A stretch of DNA of 23,127 nt from an uncultured Gemmatimonadota bacterium (GTDB lineage: Bacteria; Gemmatimonadota; Gemmatimonadetes; Gemmatimonadales; Gemmatimonadaceae): NCBI GenBank assembly GCA_946479895.1, contig CAMLHT010000021.1:1-23127 (forward strand), written 5' to 3'. Under the pieces are notes generated by a model. It saw nothing but the letters and a program-made list of their open reading frames with translations. It was not told the origin of the DNA and searched no databases. Numbering within the stretch: position 1 is the stretch's first letter; each line of letters starts with the position of its first letter. Positions 7,240-14,966 of the stretch are shown here, piece after piece. Made by a program: the position numbers and the translations under genes.

Positions 7240-7400
7240 GAGGTGGGGGATCGAGTGGTGGAGGAGACCGGGACAGGGGTTAGAGGCCCGTTCCCGCGAA
7301 TCCGTTGCCTGGGACCCAAAGGAGGTAGCTGCGACTACCGTCTGTCATCGCGCGATTCAGGAGCGCCTTCTGTTACGCCACCCCCGGATCAGGGTTTCGC

Positions 7401-7436
7401 AAAAAAGAAAAGAGGTGCCGGTTTCGGCACCTCTTT
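7401..7436 (-). terminator. Strong rho-independent terminator of the argCBD-NAGS operon
   Basis: A perfect 12-bp stem (AAAGAGGTGCCG / CGGCACCTCTTT, 7409-7436) with a GTTT loop. Read leftward it is followed by the complement of AAAAAAG, a run of T. It begins 25 bases after the NAGS stop codon. The remaining sequence at 7240-7400 is upstream leader of the CxxC outer-membrane gene, and I see no other feature in it. Confidence 0.92.
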
Positions 7437-7460
7437 CATCGAATCGTAATGTGGCGGCGG

Positions 7461-7994
7461 TCAGGCCGCGCGGATCCTGAACGGAATCACTTCGGTGGAT
7501 GCCGTCTTCACTTCCTTCTGATCTGCCCGCAGGCGGCGGGCGAAGCAGATCTCGTTGCAGGCGAAGCGCCGCGCGCAGCCCAGGCAGTCGCGGCGGATCT
7601 TCTCGGGATAGCGCGCGCGATCGACGCGCGTGTAGCCGATGGCCTGGAAGAAATCCGGCTGAAGGGTCAGGGCGAACACATCGCTGATCCCGCGCTTGAG
7701 CGCGAGCTGCTCGACGGCGGCCACCACCTGGCGGCCGAGGCCCTTCCCGTGCGCTTCGGGGGCGACGGCGATCGCGGCGACTTCGGCCACCGACGGCGAA
7801 TACTCCTTGATCGCGCCACAGGCGAGGATGTGCCCGCGATCGTTGACCGCGACGACGTAGTCGTCGATCGCCAGGGAGATCATCTCCGGCGACCTCCGCA
7901 GCATCAGCGCCTGGTCCGCGAACCGGTTGTTGAGCTCCGATATCGCCGTCGCGTCGGCGATGCGGGCCCGGCGAATGAAGATGTCCTCGCTCAT
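7461..7994 (-). CDS. argA: N-acetylglutamate synthase, short GNAT type (ArgA activity)
   Basis: A 177-residue single-domain acetyltransferase that makes N-acetylglutamate from glutamate and acetyl-CoA, the first step of arginine synthesis. The acetyl-CoA-binding loop is at 78-89 (APEAHGKGLGRQ), preceded by the AEVAAIAV strand. The C-terminal half has the short-NAGS pattern DFFQAIGYTRV, then a cysteine cluster C137-x2-C140-x5-C146-x3-C150 (DCLGCARRFACNEIC). It lacks the kinase-like regulatory domain of classical E. coli ArgA, as in the short actinobacterial NAGS proteins. The start ATG (7994-7992) overlaps the argD stop in an ATGA, so it is translationally coupled as the last gene of the operon. 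The position and cysteine motif make NAGS more likely than a generic GNAT. Confidence 0.85.
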   Translation of the reverse strand: MSEDIFIRRARIADATAISELNNRFADQALMLRRSPEMISLAIDDYVVAVNDRGHILACGAIKEYSPSVAEVAAIAVAPEAHGKGLGRQVVAAVEQLALKRGISDVFALTLQPDFFQAIGYTRVDRARYPEKIRRDCLGCARRFACNEICFARRLRADQKEVKTASTEVIPFRIRAA

Positions 7995-9196
7995 TCGAGA
8001 ATGCCTTCGAGGATCTCGAGGCCCCGCGCGATGTCCTCCCGAGTCGCGACCAGCGGGGGCAGCAGGCGCACGGTGTACTCGCCGGCGCTGCAGACGAGCA
8101 GGCCCGCGCCGAGCGCCTCGGAGACGACGTGGGCGGCAGTGCCCATGACGTCGATGCCCCACATGAATCCCGCTCCGCGCACCGCCCGGATGCGCCCCGA
8201 CCGAACGGCCATCTGGTTGAGCTGATGGCCCATCCAGGCGCCCGTCTGCGTGACGTGGGCGAGCATCTGCGGATCGGTGAGGCGCCGGACCACGTGCAGC
8301 GCGACGGAGGCGACGAACGGTCCTCCCCCGAACGTCGTCCCGTGATCGCCGGGCTTGATCGTGCGGGCGATGTCCTCGGTCGTCAGGATCGCCCCCATGG
8401 GCAGGCCGCCGGCGATCGGCTTCGCGAGGGTGAGCATGTCGGGCTCGACGCCCGAATGCTCGTAGGCGTACTTGGTTCCCGTGCGGCCGAGGCCGCACTG
8501 GATCTCGTCGAAGATGAGCGCGATCTCGCGCTCGGTGCAGAGCGCGCGAAGCTCGCGCAGGAATCCGGGGTCCATCACGCACACCCCGCCCTCGCCCTGC
8601 ACCGGCTCGACGATGACGGCAGCGGTCGTCTCCTGCTTGAGCACGATCGCCAGGTCGTCGATGTCCCGCTCGCAGATCGAGATCCCGCCGGCGAGGGGGC
8701 GGAACGGCTGCCGATACCCGGGCCGATCGGTCGCCGCCAGCGTCCCGAACAGCCGGCCGTGGAAGGCGCCGCGCAGCGCGACGATCTCGTGCTTCGCCGC
8801 TCCCCGCTCGCGCCCCCACCGGCGCGCGAACTTGAACGCGCCCTCGTTCGCTTCCGCGCCGGAGTTGCAGAAGAACACCCGCGATGCGAACGAGTCCTCG
8901 ATCAGCGCCCGCGCGAGCTCCTCGCCCGGCCCGGTCCGGTAGAGGTTTGACGTGTGAATGAGGCCCTCGGCCGCGTCGTGCAGGGCTTTCCGCAGCCCTT
9001 CGTCCCCGTACCCGAGGGCATTGACGGCGATGCCGCTGACGAAATCGAGATAGCGGTTGCCGTCGCGGTCGATGAGGTGCACGCCTTCGCCCGCCACCAG
9101 CTCGATGGGAGCGCGCTTGTACGTCCCCATCAGCGCGTCCACGGGCGAGGCGCCGGTCACGGGATCGGTCACGGAAGACATCATGGCGACGGTCAT
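7991..9196 (-). CDS. argD: Acetylornithine aminotransferase
   Basis: A 401-residue class-III PLP aminotransferase that converts N-acetylglutamate semialdehyde and glutamate to N-acetylornithine and 2-oxoglutarate in the cytoplasm. The cofactor-binding features are visible: SGAEANE (112-118), the FHGR region near 145, Asp230 in FDEIQCGLGRTG, and Lys259 as the Schiff-base lysine in LTLAKPIAGG. The length is normal for the family. ATG 9196 overlaps the argB stop in ATGA and has AGAGG six bases upstream. Four-base overlaps on both sides (argB before, NAGS after) show tight operon coupling. Some ArgD proteins also act as succinyldiaminopimelate aminotransferase; this cannot be decided from sequence. 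Confidence 0.96.
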   Translation of the reverse strand: MTVAMMSSVTDPVTGASPVDALMGTYKRAPIELVAGEGVHLIDRDGNRYLDFVSGIAVNALGYGDEGLRKALHDAAEGLIHTSNLYRTGPGEELARALIEDSFASRVFFCNSGAEANEGAFKFARRWGRERGAAKHEIVALRGAFHGRLFGTLAATDRPGYRQPFRPLAGGISICERDIDDLAIVLKQETTAAVIVEPVQGEGGVCVMDPGFLRELRALCTEREIALIFDEIQCGLGRTGTKYAYEHSGVEPDMLTLAKPIAGGLPMGAILTTEDIARTIKPGDHGTTFGGGPFVASVALHVVRRLTDPQMLAHVTQTGAWMGHQLNQMAVRSGRIRAVRGAGFMWGIDVMGTAAHVVSEALGAGLLVCSAGEYTVRLLPPLVATREDIARGLEILEGILE

Positions 9197-9948
9197 GCTA
9201 CACCTCTGACGAAAGTGCCCAGGTTGGAATTCGTGATCGCGCTGATGTTGCCGATCCGTACACGCGGCACGCCGGCATTCGCCGCCATGACCGCTGCCTG
9301 CAGCTTGGCGCGCATGCCGCCGGACGCGGAGCCGTCGTCCAGCATGCGTTGCGCGCGCGCGGCGTCCACTTCGCCGATCACGGCGCCGTCCTGCATGACG
9401 CCCTCGACGTCCACCACCAGGAGCAGCTCATCCGCCCCGACGTCGACGGCGATTGCCGCGGCCGCATCGTCGCCGTTCACGTTGAGCGTCATGCTCGACG
9501 TGCCGCCCACGCCGCGGGAAACCGGCGAAATGACGGGGACGAAGCCCGCGGCCAGAAGGCCCTTCAGGAACTCGGTGTTGATGCGCGTCGGCGAGCCCAC
9601 GTGACCGAGCTTGTCGCGGTCGATCGGCCGCGCCTCGATGAGCGCGCCGTCCTCGCCCGACAGCCCGATGGCGTTCACCCCGTGCGAGGCGAGCGCCGCG
9701 ACGAGCCGCTTGTTCGAGACGCCCGACAGCGCCATCCGCACGATGTCGATGTCGGCGTCGGTCGTCACGCGCCGCCCGTCGACGAACGACGGCGTGATGC
9801 CGAACGCCTTCTGGAGCGCGCTGATCTCGTCGCCGCCACCATGGACGATCATCGTCGCTCCCGGCGACTGCTCGCAGGATTGCGCGACCAGCGTCGGAAG
9901 GGACGGGTCACCCTGCGGCCGGCCACCGACCTTGATCACCCTGGTCAC
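9193..9948 (-). CDS. argB: N-acetylglutamate kinase
   Basis: A 251-residue amino-acid kinase that phosphorylates N-acetylglutamate with ATP. Visible motifs are IKVGG with the phosphate-stabilising Lys6, HGGG (36-39), SNKRLVAAL and GLSGEDG in the acetylglutamate site, NVNGDDAA, and GGMRAKLQAA with the second conserved Lys. It is short, like the E. coli enzyme, and lacks the N-terminal helix extension of arginine-inhibited hexameric kinases, so feedback control probably acts elsewhere (NAGS or ArgR). Translation starts at GTG 9948, which overlaps the argC stop as GTGA, with GGGAG seven bases before it. A LysW-dependent kinase (LysZ) is the main alternative, but no lysW lies nearby. Confidence 0.95.
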   Translation of the reverse strand: MTRVIKVGGRPQGDPSLPTLVAQSCEQSPGATMIVHGGGDEISALQKAFGITPSFVDGRRVTTDADIDIVRMALSGVSNKRLVAALASHGVNAIGLSGEDGALIEARPIDRDKLGHVGSPTRINTEFLKGLLAAGFVPVISPVSRGVGGTSSMTLNVNGDDAAAAIAVDVGADELLLVVDVEGVMQDGAVIGEVDAARAQRMLDDGSASGGMRAKLQAAVMAANAGVPRVRIGNISAITNSNLGTFVRGVA

Positions 9949-10916
9949 GATGGGACTCCCGCCGTCTCGGGCAAGCCGAACATGAGATTCGCGTTCTGGA
10001 GCGCCTGGCTCGCCGCGCCCTTGAGCAGGTTGTCGATCGCCGAGAACACGAGCAGCGTCGGCTGGTCCGTACCCACCGGCGAGACCGCGCTGATCCGCAC
10101 CACGCCGCGACGGACGACCTCGTGGAGCGAGGGCGGATTGGCAACGACTTCGACGAGCGGCTCCTTCGCGTACGCCTCGCGGAACGGCAGCAGCGGATCG
10201 GAGAGCGGCTGCGAGAGCGGAACGGTGATGGTCGCCAGGATCCCGCGCGCCACCGGCAGCAGGTGCGGCGTGAAGAGCAGCGACGCCTTGCCGCCGATCG
10301 CCGCGATCGACGCCTTCATCTCCGGGACATGGCGATGCCCGTTCCCGACGCCGTACGCGCGGTAGTCACCGCTCACCTCGGCGAACAGCATGTCGCGCCG
10401 CGGCGAGTTGCCGGCGCCCGTGACGCCGCTGGCCGCGTTCGCGATGATCTGTCCGCCCGGAGCGACGAGGCCGGCCCGGATCAGCGGAGCGATGCCAAGC
10501 AGGATGGCCGTCGGGTAGCATCCAGGATTGGCGACGATCGCCGCCGTATCGATCCCCGTGCGATCGAGCTCCGGCATTCCATATGGAACGTCCGTGACGC
10601 CGTTGCCCGGCCGCAGATCCGATGAGAGGTCCACGACCCTCGCGCCCGCCTGGGCCGCCCGGTTGACCCACTCGACGGAGGCCCCGTGGGGCAGGGCGCT
10701 GAAGACCATCGCGGCGGCGGAGAGGTCGGCCGATTCTCCGTCGATGAACTCGATGGTCCTGCCGGCCGCGCTGAACGATTCGCCCCGCTGGTTGTTTGCG
10801 GTCGCGAATGCCAGCTTAAAGCGCGGGTGCTGCAACAGCAGCGAGCAAAGCTCGCGGCCGGCATAGCCGCTGGCGCCAAGTACGCCGACAGGGATAGTAT
10901 TCACAGACGAATGCAT
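9945..10916 (-). CDS. argC: N-acetyl-gamma-glutamyl-phosphate reductase
   Basis: A 323-residue NADPH-dependent reductase that forms N-acetylglutamate semialdehyde. It has a Rossmann motif GASGYAG (14-20), the catalytic Cys133 in NPGCYPT, the GVTGAG loop and a substrate-binding His in NGHRHVPEM. It is the first gene of the leftward argC-argB-argD-NAGS operon. I chose ATG 10916; GTG 10901 (starting MNTIPVGVLG) is also possible, and a TTG at 10940 is unlikely. No clear ribosome binding site precedes any of them. The ATG lies inside the TGCAT-type palindrome at 10911-10926, so if that is the ArgR operator, the 5' untranslated leader must be very short or the start must be GTG 10901. Confidence 0.95.
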   Translation of the reverse strand: MHSSVNTIPVGVLGASGYAGRELCSLLLQHPRFKLAFATANNQRGESFSAAGRTIEFIDGESADLSAAAMVFSALPHGASVEWVNRAAQAGARVVDLSSDLRPGNGVTDVPYGMPELDRTGIDTAAIVANPGCYPTAILLGIAPLIRAGLVAPGGQIIANAASGVTGAGNSPRRDMLFAEVSGDYRAYGVGNGHRHVPEMKASIAAIGGKASLLFTPHLLPVARGILATITVPLSQPLSDPLLPFREAYAKEPLVEVVANPPSLHEVVRRGVVRISAVSPVGTDQPTLLVFSAIDNLLKGAASQALQNANLMFGLPETAGVPS

Positions 10917-10926
10917 AATAATACAT
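10911..10926. promoter_or_regulatory. Candidate ArgR operator between argC and argR
   Basis: The 16-base imperfect palindrome ATGCATAATAATACAT is AT-rich in a GC-rich setting. Its half-site TGCATAAT resembles the TGCATATT half of the argG palindrome, and TGCAT-type half-sites are known from ARG boxes of other bacteria. Read leftward it contains TATTATTAT, a possible -10 element for argC, with TTGACC upstream at 10934-10939. ArgR binding here would repress argC and perhaps argR. Confidence 0.55.
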
Positions 10927-10990
10927 GGCTTCTGGGTCAATCCCTGACTCGCAAGCGGATGGTGGGCGAGGCGGCGCGGCGGGTCCTTCG

Positions 10991-11443
10991 ATGACCTCCA
11001 AGCCCGTCCGACAGAAGGCCATCCTCGAGCTCATCGCGGCTCACGAGGTGGCCAATCAGGAGGAGCTGCGACGGCTTCTCGAGAAGGCTGGCCAGCGGGT
11101 CACCCAGGCGACGCTGTCCCGCGACCTGCGGGAGCTCGGGATTGTCCGGGCACACACGGCCTCCGGCCCCAGGTACGTTCAGCCAGACGTGCTGGCGGAT
11201 GAGGATAAACCCTCTCTGGAGGCCCTTTTACCTCAGTTATTCGAGAGCGTGGACGGGGTCCGGGAGCTGCTGGTCCTCCGCACGGTTGCCAGCGGAGCCC
11301 AGCCGATTGCGGAGGCGATCGACGCGGAGGACTGGCCGGAGGTTCTCGGGACCGTCGCCGGCGAGAACACCATCCTGATCATCTGCCGGTCGGAGGAGTC
11401 CCGGCTGGCCCTTTCGGATCGTCTTCGGCGGCTCGCCGAATAG
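10991..11443 (+). CDS. argR: Arginine repressor
   Basis: A 150-residue ArgR/AhrC-family regulator. The N-terminal winged helix (residues 1-70) has RQKAILELI, then NQEELRRLLEKAG and the recognition segment TQATLSRDLRELG. A linker leads to the C-terminal hexamerisation and arginine-binding domain (VASGAQPIAEAID, DWPEVLGTVAGENTILIICR). Family members bind ARG boxes when loaded with arginine. The arginine-contacting Asp-Asp of 'GTIAGDDTI' is Glu-Asn here. I chose ATG 10991 because the homologous region starts there; ATG 10925 would add a Gly/Ala-rich 22-residue extension and overlap the palindrome. It is divergent from argC and upstream of argG, so it lies at the centre of its probable regulon. 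Confidence 0.93.
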   Translation: MTSKPVRQKAILELIAAHEVANQEELRRLLEKAGQRVTQATLSRDLRELGIVRAHTASGPRYVQPDVLADEDKPSLEALLPQLFESVDGVRELLVLRTVASGAQPIAEAIDAEDWPEVLGTVAGENTILIICRSEESRLALSDRLRRLAE

Positions 11444-11480
11444 CCTGCGCCGGAGCCGGAATCGCAGCGTCGGCCGACTG

Positions 11481-11509
11481 TTGACGTAGAGGTGGTTCCT
11501 GATTAAATA
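11481..11509 (+). promoter_or_regulatory. Probable sigma-70 promoter of argGH
   Basis: TTGACG (11481-11486) is followed after 16 bases by TTAAAT (11503-11508), or after 17 by TAAATA. The expected transcription start, near 11515, falls inside the palindrome 11506-11528. This gives argG its own promoter although argR lies just upstream on the same strand. Confidence 0.6.
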
Positions 11510-11528
11510 TGCAGTGCGTCTGCATATT
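11506..11528. promoter_or_regulatory. ArgR operator (ARG box) of argGH
   Basis: A perfect inverted repeat with 9-base arms, AATATGCAG and CTGCATATT, around a 5-base centre TGCGT. It overlaps the -10 region and the predicted start of argG transcription and ends 19 bases before the argG start codon. AT-rich TGCAT half-sites and the position next to argR and argG make ArgR the obvious ligand. Confidence 0.75.
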
Positions 11529-11547
11529 CAACCATCGGAGCCAAGCC

Positions 11548-12834
11548 ATGCCCCGCACAATTGCCCTCGCCTACTCAGGCGGTCTCGACACCTCGATCAT
11601 CGTGCCGTGGCTCAAGGAGCACTACGATGCGCGGGTCATCTGCGTCGCCGGTGACGTCGGCCAGGGCGCCGAGCTCGAAGGCGTCCGCCAGAAGGCGCTC
11701 GCCTCGGGTGCCGACGAGTGCTACATCGAGGACCTCCGTGAGGAATTCATCACGGACTTCATCTATCCGACGCTCCGCGCCGGCGCGATCTACGGGCGGA
11801 AGTACCTGCTCGGTACTTCAATGGCGCGCCCGCTCATCGCGAAGCGGCAGGTCGAGGTCGCCCGGATGGTGGGCGCCGACGCGCTCGCGCACGGCTGCAC
11901 CGGCAAGGGCAACGACCAGGTCCGCTTCGAGCTGACCTATGCCGCCTTCGCTCCGGAGCTTCCCGTCATCGCGCCCTGGCGCGTGTGGGACATCCGCAGC
12001 CGCGAGGACGCCATCGCCTACGCCGCGAAGCACAACGTCCCGGTTGCCGCGACGAAGGAAAAGATCTACTCGCGCGACGCGAACATCTGGCACCTCTCCC
12101 ATGAGGGCGGCGTGCTCGAGAATCCGGCCGCCGAGCCCCCCAAGGACCTGTTCATGCTCACGACGCCGGTCGCCGACACGCCGAACGAGTCGGAGGTCGT
12201 GGTCATCGGCTTCGAGAAGGGCACGCCCGTGTCCGTCAACGGCAAGCGCCTGAACCCGGTCGCGCTCCTCCAGCTGCTCAACACCATCGGCGGCCGGCAT
12301 GGCGTCGGCGTCATCGACCTCGTCGAGGACCGGCTGGTGGGCATGAAGTCGCGCGGCGTGTACGAGACGCCGGGTGGAACGCTGCTCTACACGGCGCACT
12401 CGGAGCTCGAGCAGCTCGTGCTCGACCGGCGCACGCTGGCCGCCAAGGATGCGATGGCTCCGCGGTACGCCGACCTGGTGTACGAGGGCCGGTGGTGGAC
12501 GACCGAGCGCGAGGCGCTCGACGCCTTCGTCAACGTCACCCAGGAGCGCGTCACGGGCGAAGTCGGACTCCGCCTCTTCAAGGGCTCCGTCTCCGTCACG
12601 AGCCGCCAGAGCGCGCACGCCCTCTACGACGAGCGCTTCGTCACCTTCGGCGAGGACGACGTCTATCAGCAGAGCGATGCCGCCGGATTCATCCGGCTCT
12701 TCAGCCTCCCGAACCGCGTTCGCGCGCTCAAGGACCAGGAAGCGGCGGCGGCCGATGCCGCCGTCCTTCCGATGAAGAAGGACGGCGAGGCCGAGGCGGC
12801 CGAGCCGGCGAAGAAGGAGCTGGCGATCGCATGA
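11548..12834 (+). CDS. argG: Argininosuccinate synthase
   Basis: A 428-residue enzyme that condenses citrulline and aspartate with ATP to argininosuccinate. The ATP pyrophosphatase loop AYSGGLDTS is at residues 8-16; [37 protein letters not shown] and the TPGGTLLY region follow in the usual order. The reading frame is open from 11509, but that ATG lies inside the palindrome; ATG 11548 has GGAG seven bases upstream and begins the conserved sequence. The last ~30 residues (Ala/Glu/Lys-rich) extend past the conserved fold and carry the AAGGAG that probably serves argH. Its stop overlaps the argH start. Confidence 0.98.
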   Translation: MPRTIALAYSGGLDTSIIVPWLKEHYDARVICVAGDVGQGAELEGVRQKALASGADECYIEDLREEFITDFIYPTLRAGAIYGRKYLLGTSMARPLIAKRQVEVARMVGADALAHGCTGKGNDQVRFELTYAAFAPELPVIAPWRVWDIRSREDAIAYAAKHNVPVAATKEKIYSRDANIWHLSHEGGVLENPAAEPPKDLFMLTTPVADTPNESEVVVIGFEKGTPVSVNGKRLNPVALLQLLNTIGGRHGVGVIDLVEDRLVGMKSRGVYETPGGTLLYTAHSELEQLVLDRRTLAAKDAMAPRYADLVYEGRWWTTEREALDAFVNVTQERVTGEVGLRLFKGSVSVTSRQSAHALYDERFVTFGEDDVYQQSDAAGFIRLFSLPNRVRALKDQEAAAADAAVLPMKKDGEAEAAEPAKKELAIA

Positions 12835-14237
12835 CAGCCGCCGCCACGCCGCAGCCCGCGCGCGTGTCGCACAAGCTCTGGGGCGGTCGCTTCAGTGACG
12901 GGTCCGCCCCGGCCTTCGACGCGCTGAACAATTCGATCGGTACCGACTTCCGGCTCTGGCCGTACGACGTTCGCGCGTCGAAGGCCTGGGCGATGGCGCT
13001 TTACGGCGCCGGCGTGCTCACGCTCGAGGAGTGCACGCGCCTCGAGCGCGGGCTCGATGCCGTCGAGCGGCGCCTCATGGGCGGCGAGCAGCCGATCGCG
13101 TCCGACGAGGACGTGCACACGATGATCGACCGACTTCTGCACGAGGAAGCCGGCGACGTCGCGCCCAAGCTGCATACGGGCCGGAGCCGCAACGACCAGG
13201 TGGCGACCGCCACCCGGCTGTGGTCGATGGATGCCACGCTTCGTGTCGAAGAGGCGATCAAGCAGTTCCAGCAGATCATCCTGACGCACGCCGTCGCCCT
13301 CGAAGGCACGGTGATGCCGTCGTACACGCACATGCAGCGCGCCATCCCGGTCTCGGCGGCGCACTGGATGCTTTCCCACTTCTGGCCGCTCGAGCGCGAC
13401 CGGGCCCGCCTCCGCGCGGCGCGCGCCGGCGCCGCCGTACTTCCGCTTGGCTCGGGCGCCGCGGCCGGTTCCGCGTACCCGATCTCGAGGGTCCTGCTTC
13501 AGGGAAGCCTCGGTTTCGGCGCGATCTCGCAGAATTCGATCGACGCGGTCAGCGACCGCGATTTCGTGGCGGAGATCCTCTTCGCCTGCACGATGGTGGC
13601 GACCCACCTGTCGCGCTTCGCCGAGGACCTGATCATCTATGGGTCGTCGGAATTCGGGTTCGTCAGGTTCGGAGAGAAGTTCACGTCGGGCTCGAGCATG
13701 ATGCCGCAGAAGCGGAACCCGGACGCCCTGGAGATCGCCCGCGGCTCGGCGGCGCGGCTCCTTGGTGATCTCACGGCCCTCCTTGCCCTGCTCAAGGGCC
13801 TGCCCAGCAGCTACAACAAGGACCTGCAGGACGACAAGCGCGTCCTGTTCGACGCCGTGGACACGATCACGCTCGTCCTGCCGGCTTTCGGTGGGGCGCT
13901 TGCCGAGTCGAAGTTCCAGCCGGACCGCATGTCGGCGGCGCTGTCGTCCACGATGATGGCGACGGATCTCGCGGACTACCTGGTGCGGAAGGGTGCCACC
14001 TTCCGGGATTCGCACTCGGCGGTCGGGCACCTCGTGCGCCTCGCTGAAGAGCGGGGTTGCGAGCTGGGCGCGCTCACGCCCGCGGATTTCGGAGGCGCGC
14101 ACAAGCTGTTCGGGCCCGACGTCGTCGACGCGCTCTCGCCGGCGGCCTCGCTCACGCACCGCGACGTGCCGGGGGGAACGGGGCCCCGCGCCATCGCTGA
14201 CCAGATCAGGAACGCGAAGGCCGCGCTTCAGGGTTAG
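12831..14237 (+). CDS. argH: Argininosuccinate lyase
   Basis: A 468-residue member of the fumarase/aspartase superfamily that splits argininosuccinate to arginine and fumarate. It starts with the typical KLWGGRF motif, then [29 protein letters not shown], the His region [12 protein letters not shown], and the family signature [11 protein letters not shown], whose flexible loop carries the catalytic Ser. [10 protein letters not shown] and AIADQI close the protein. The length is normal. ATG 12831 overlaps the argG stop as ATGA, and AAGGAG lies about 11 bases upstream in the argG tail, so argG and argH are translationally coupled. A bidirectional terminator follows. Confidence 0.98.
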   Translation: MTAAATPQPARVSHKLWGGRFSDGSAPAFDALNNSIGTDFRLWPYDVRASKAWAMALYGAGVLTLEECTRLERGLDAVERRLMGGEQPIASDEDVHTMIDRLLHEEAGDVAPKLHTGRSRNDQVATATRLWSMDATLRVEEAIKQFQQIILTHAVALEGTVMPSYTHMQRAIPVSAAHWMLSHFWPLERDRARLRAARAGAAVLPLGSGAAAGSAYPISRVLLQGSLGFGAISQNSIDAVSDRDFVAEILFACTMVATHLSRFAEDLIIYGSSEFGFVRFGEKFTSGSSMMPQKRNPDALEIARGSAARLLGDLTALLALLKGLPSSYNKDLQDDKRVLFDAVDTITLVLPAFGGALAESKFQPDRMSAALSSTMMATDLADYLVRKGATFRDSHSAVGHLVRLAEERGCELGALTPADFGGAHKLFGPDVVDALSPAASLTHRDVPGGTGPRAIADQIRNAKAALQG

Positions 14238-14251
14238 GCCTGCGCGCAAAA

Positions 14252-14287
14252 AAAAAGCGGCTCGCGTCTTCACGCGAGCCGCTTTTT
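14252..14287. terminator. Bidirectional rho-independent terminator
   Basis: A perfect 16-bp stem (AAAAAGCGGCTCGCGT / ACGCGAGCCGCTTTTT) with a CTTC loop. It carries a T run on each strand: TTTTT at 14283-14287 for argH, and the complement of the A9 run at 14248-14256 for the leftward outer-membrane gene. It serves both converging genes. Confidence 0.93.
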
Positions 14288-14297
14288 CCGTCCAGCC

Positions 14298-14828
14298 TCA
14301 GAACATGATGCCGAACGTGATCGGGATGAAGCGCACGTTCGTCGTGCCACCCGTGCCGTTGTCGGCCATGATGTTGTGCCAGCGGACTTCGCCGAAGGCC
14401 GAGAAGCCGGCGAGACCGAACTTGATGCCGGCCCCGAGGTTCACGCCGAAATCGTTCGACGATTCAGCCGCGGCGATTGTGGACTTCGAGTTGTACATGC
14501 CGACGCCGCCGATCGCGTAGGGCGAGAGAACGACCGCGCCGGGCATGCTGAGCACCGCATTCGCGTTCAGGCCCATGATGCGGAACTTCTCGGTGGACGG
14601 CGAGTCGAAGTTGAACTCGTTGAACATGCCGTCGACACGAAAGCCGACGGGAGCGAGCGGCGGGTGAACGCCGGCGGTGGCCATGACGTGATACCCCGTC
14701 TGAAGGCCGTCGAGGTTGCCGCTCGGGACCGACGCGCCGGCTGCGATACCAAAGCTGAGCTGGGCCTGCGCCATCGCAATCGGTGCCATCAGCGCAAGGG
14801 CAGCTACCGCCAACATCTTCCGTGACAT
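14298..14828 (-). CDS. Small outer-membrane beta-barrel protein
   Basis: A 176-residue exported protein. The signal peptide [22 protein letters not shown] is followed by a mature part of alternating strands of the OmpW/OmpA-barrel kind ([73 protein letters not shown]), ending in the aromatic terminus FGIMF. About eight strands are expected from the length. I prefer ATG 14828, which has GGAG six bases upstream; ATG 14840 would add only four residues. No binding site or enzyme motif is visible, so a structural or transport role is unresolved. It converges on argH, sharing its terminator, and is divergent from ispG. Confidence 0.8.
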   Translation of the reverse strand: MSRKMLAVAALALMAPIAMAQAQLSFGIAAGASVPSGNLDGLQTGYHVMATAGVHPPLAPVGFRVDGMFNEFNFDSPSTEKFRIMGLNANAVLSMPGAVVLSPYAIGGVGMYNSKSTIAAAESSNDFGVNLGAGIKFGLAGFSAFGEVRWHNIMADNGTGGTTNVRFIPITFGIMF

Positions 14829-14900
14829 GGACGACTCCATATGAAGGGTTTTGTCCGACCTGTCCTGCTATCCCCTCATACGCTCCACCAGCCTCGGCGT

Positions 14901-14933
14901 CACAGAAGGGGGGCCGGAGGCCCCCCTTCTGTG
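14901..14933 (+). other. Long GC-rich hairpin in the ispG leader
   Basis: A perfect 15-bp inverted repeat (CACAGAAGGGGGGCC / GGCCCCCCTTCTGTG) with a 3-base loop, ending 33 bases before the ispG start. The following bases, TATCTTGTTT, are T-rich but not a true U-run. No rightward gene ends here, so this is not an ordinary terminator. It could be an attenuator, the end of a small RNA or a dispersed palindrome. Confidence 0.6.
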
Positions 14934-14966
14934 TATCTTGTTTCGAGCCTAAGCTCCTCAATACCA

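Noticed and set aside
7323..7338. Inverted repeat GGTAG / CTACC upstream of the CxxC outer-membrane gene
   Set aside because: The arms are only 5 bases and fit no known riboswitch or operator; likely chance.
7995..8819. N-terminal extension of the NAGS reading frame back through argD
   Set aside because: It is the argD gene in another frame. The conserved GNAT sequence begins at ATG 7994, in an ATGA overlap.
12666..14273. Open leftward frame of 535 codons opposite argH
   Set aside because: It is a high-GC antisense shadow. ArgH is certain on the plus strand, and the leftward product is Arg/Gly-rich with no domain.
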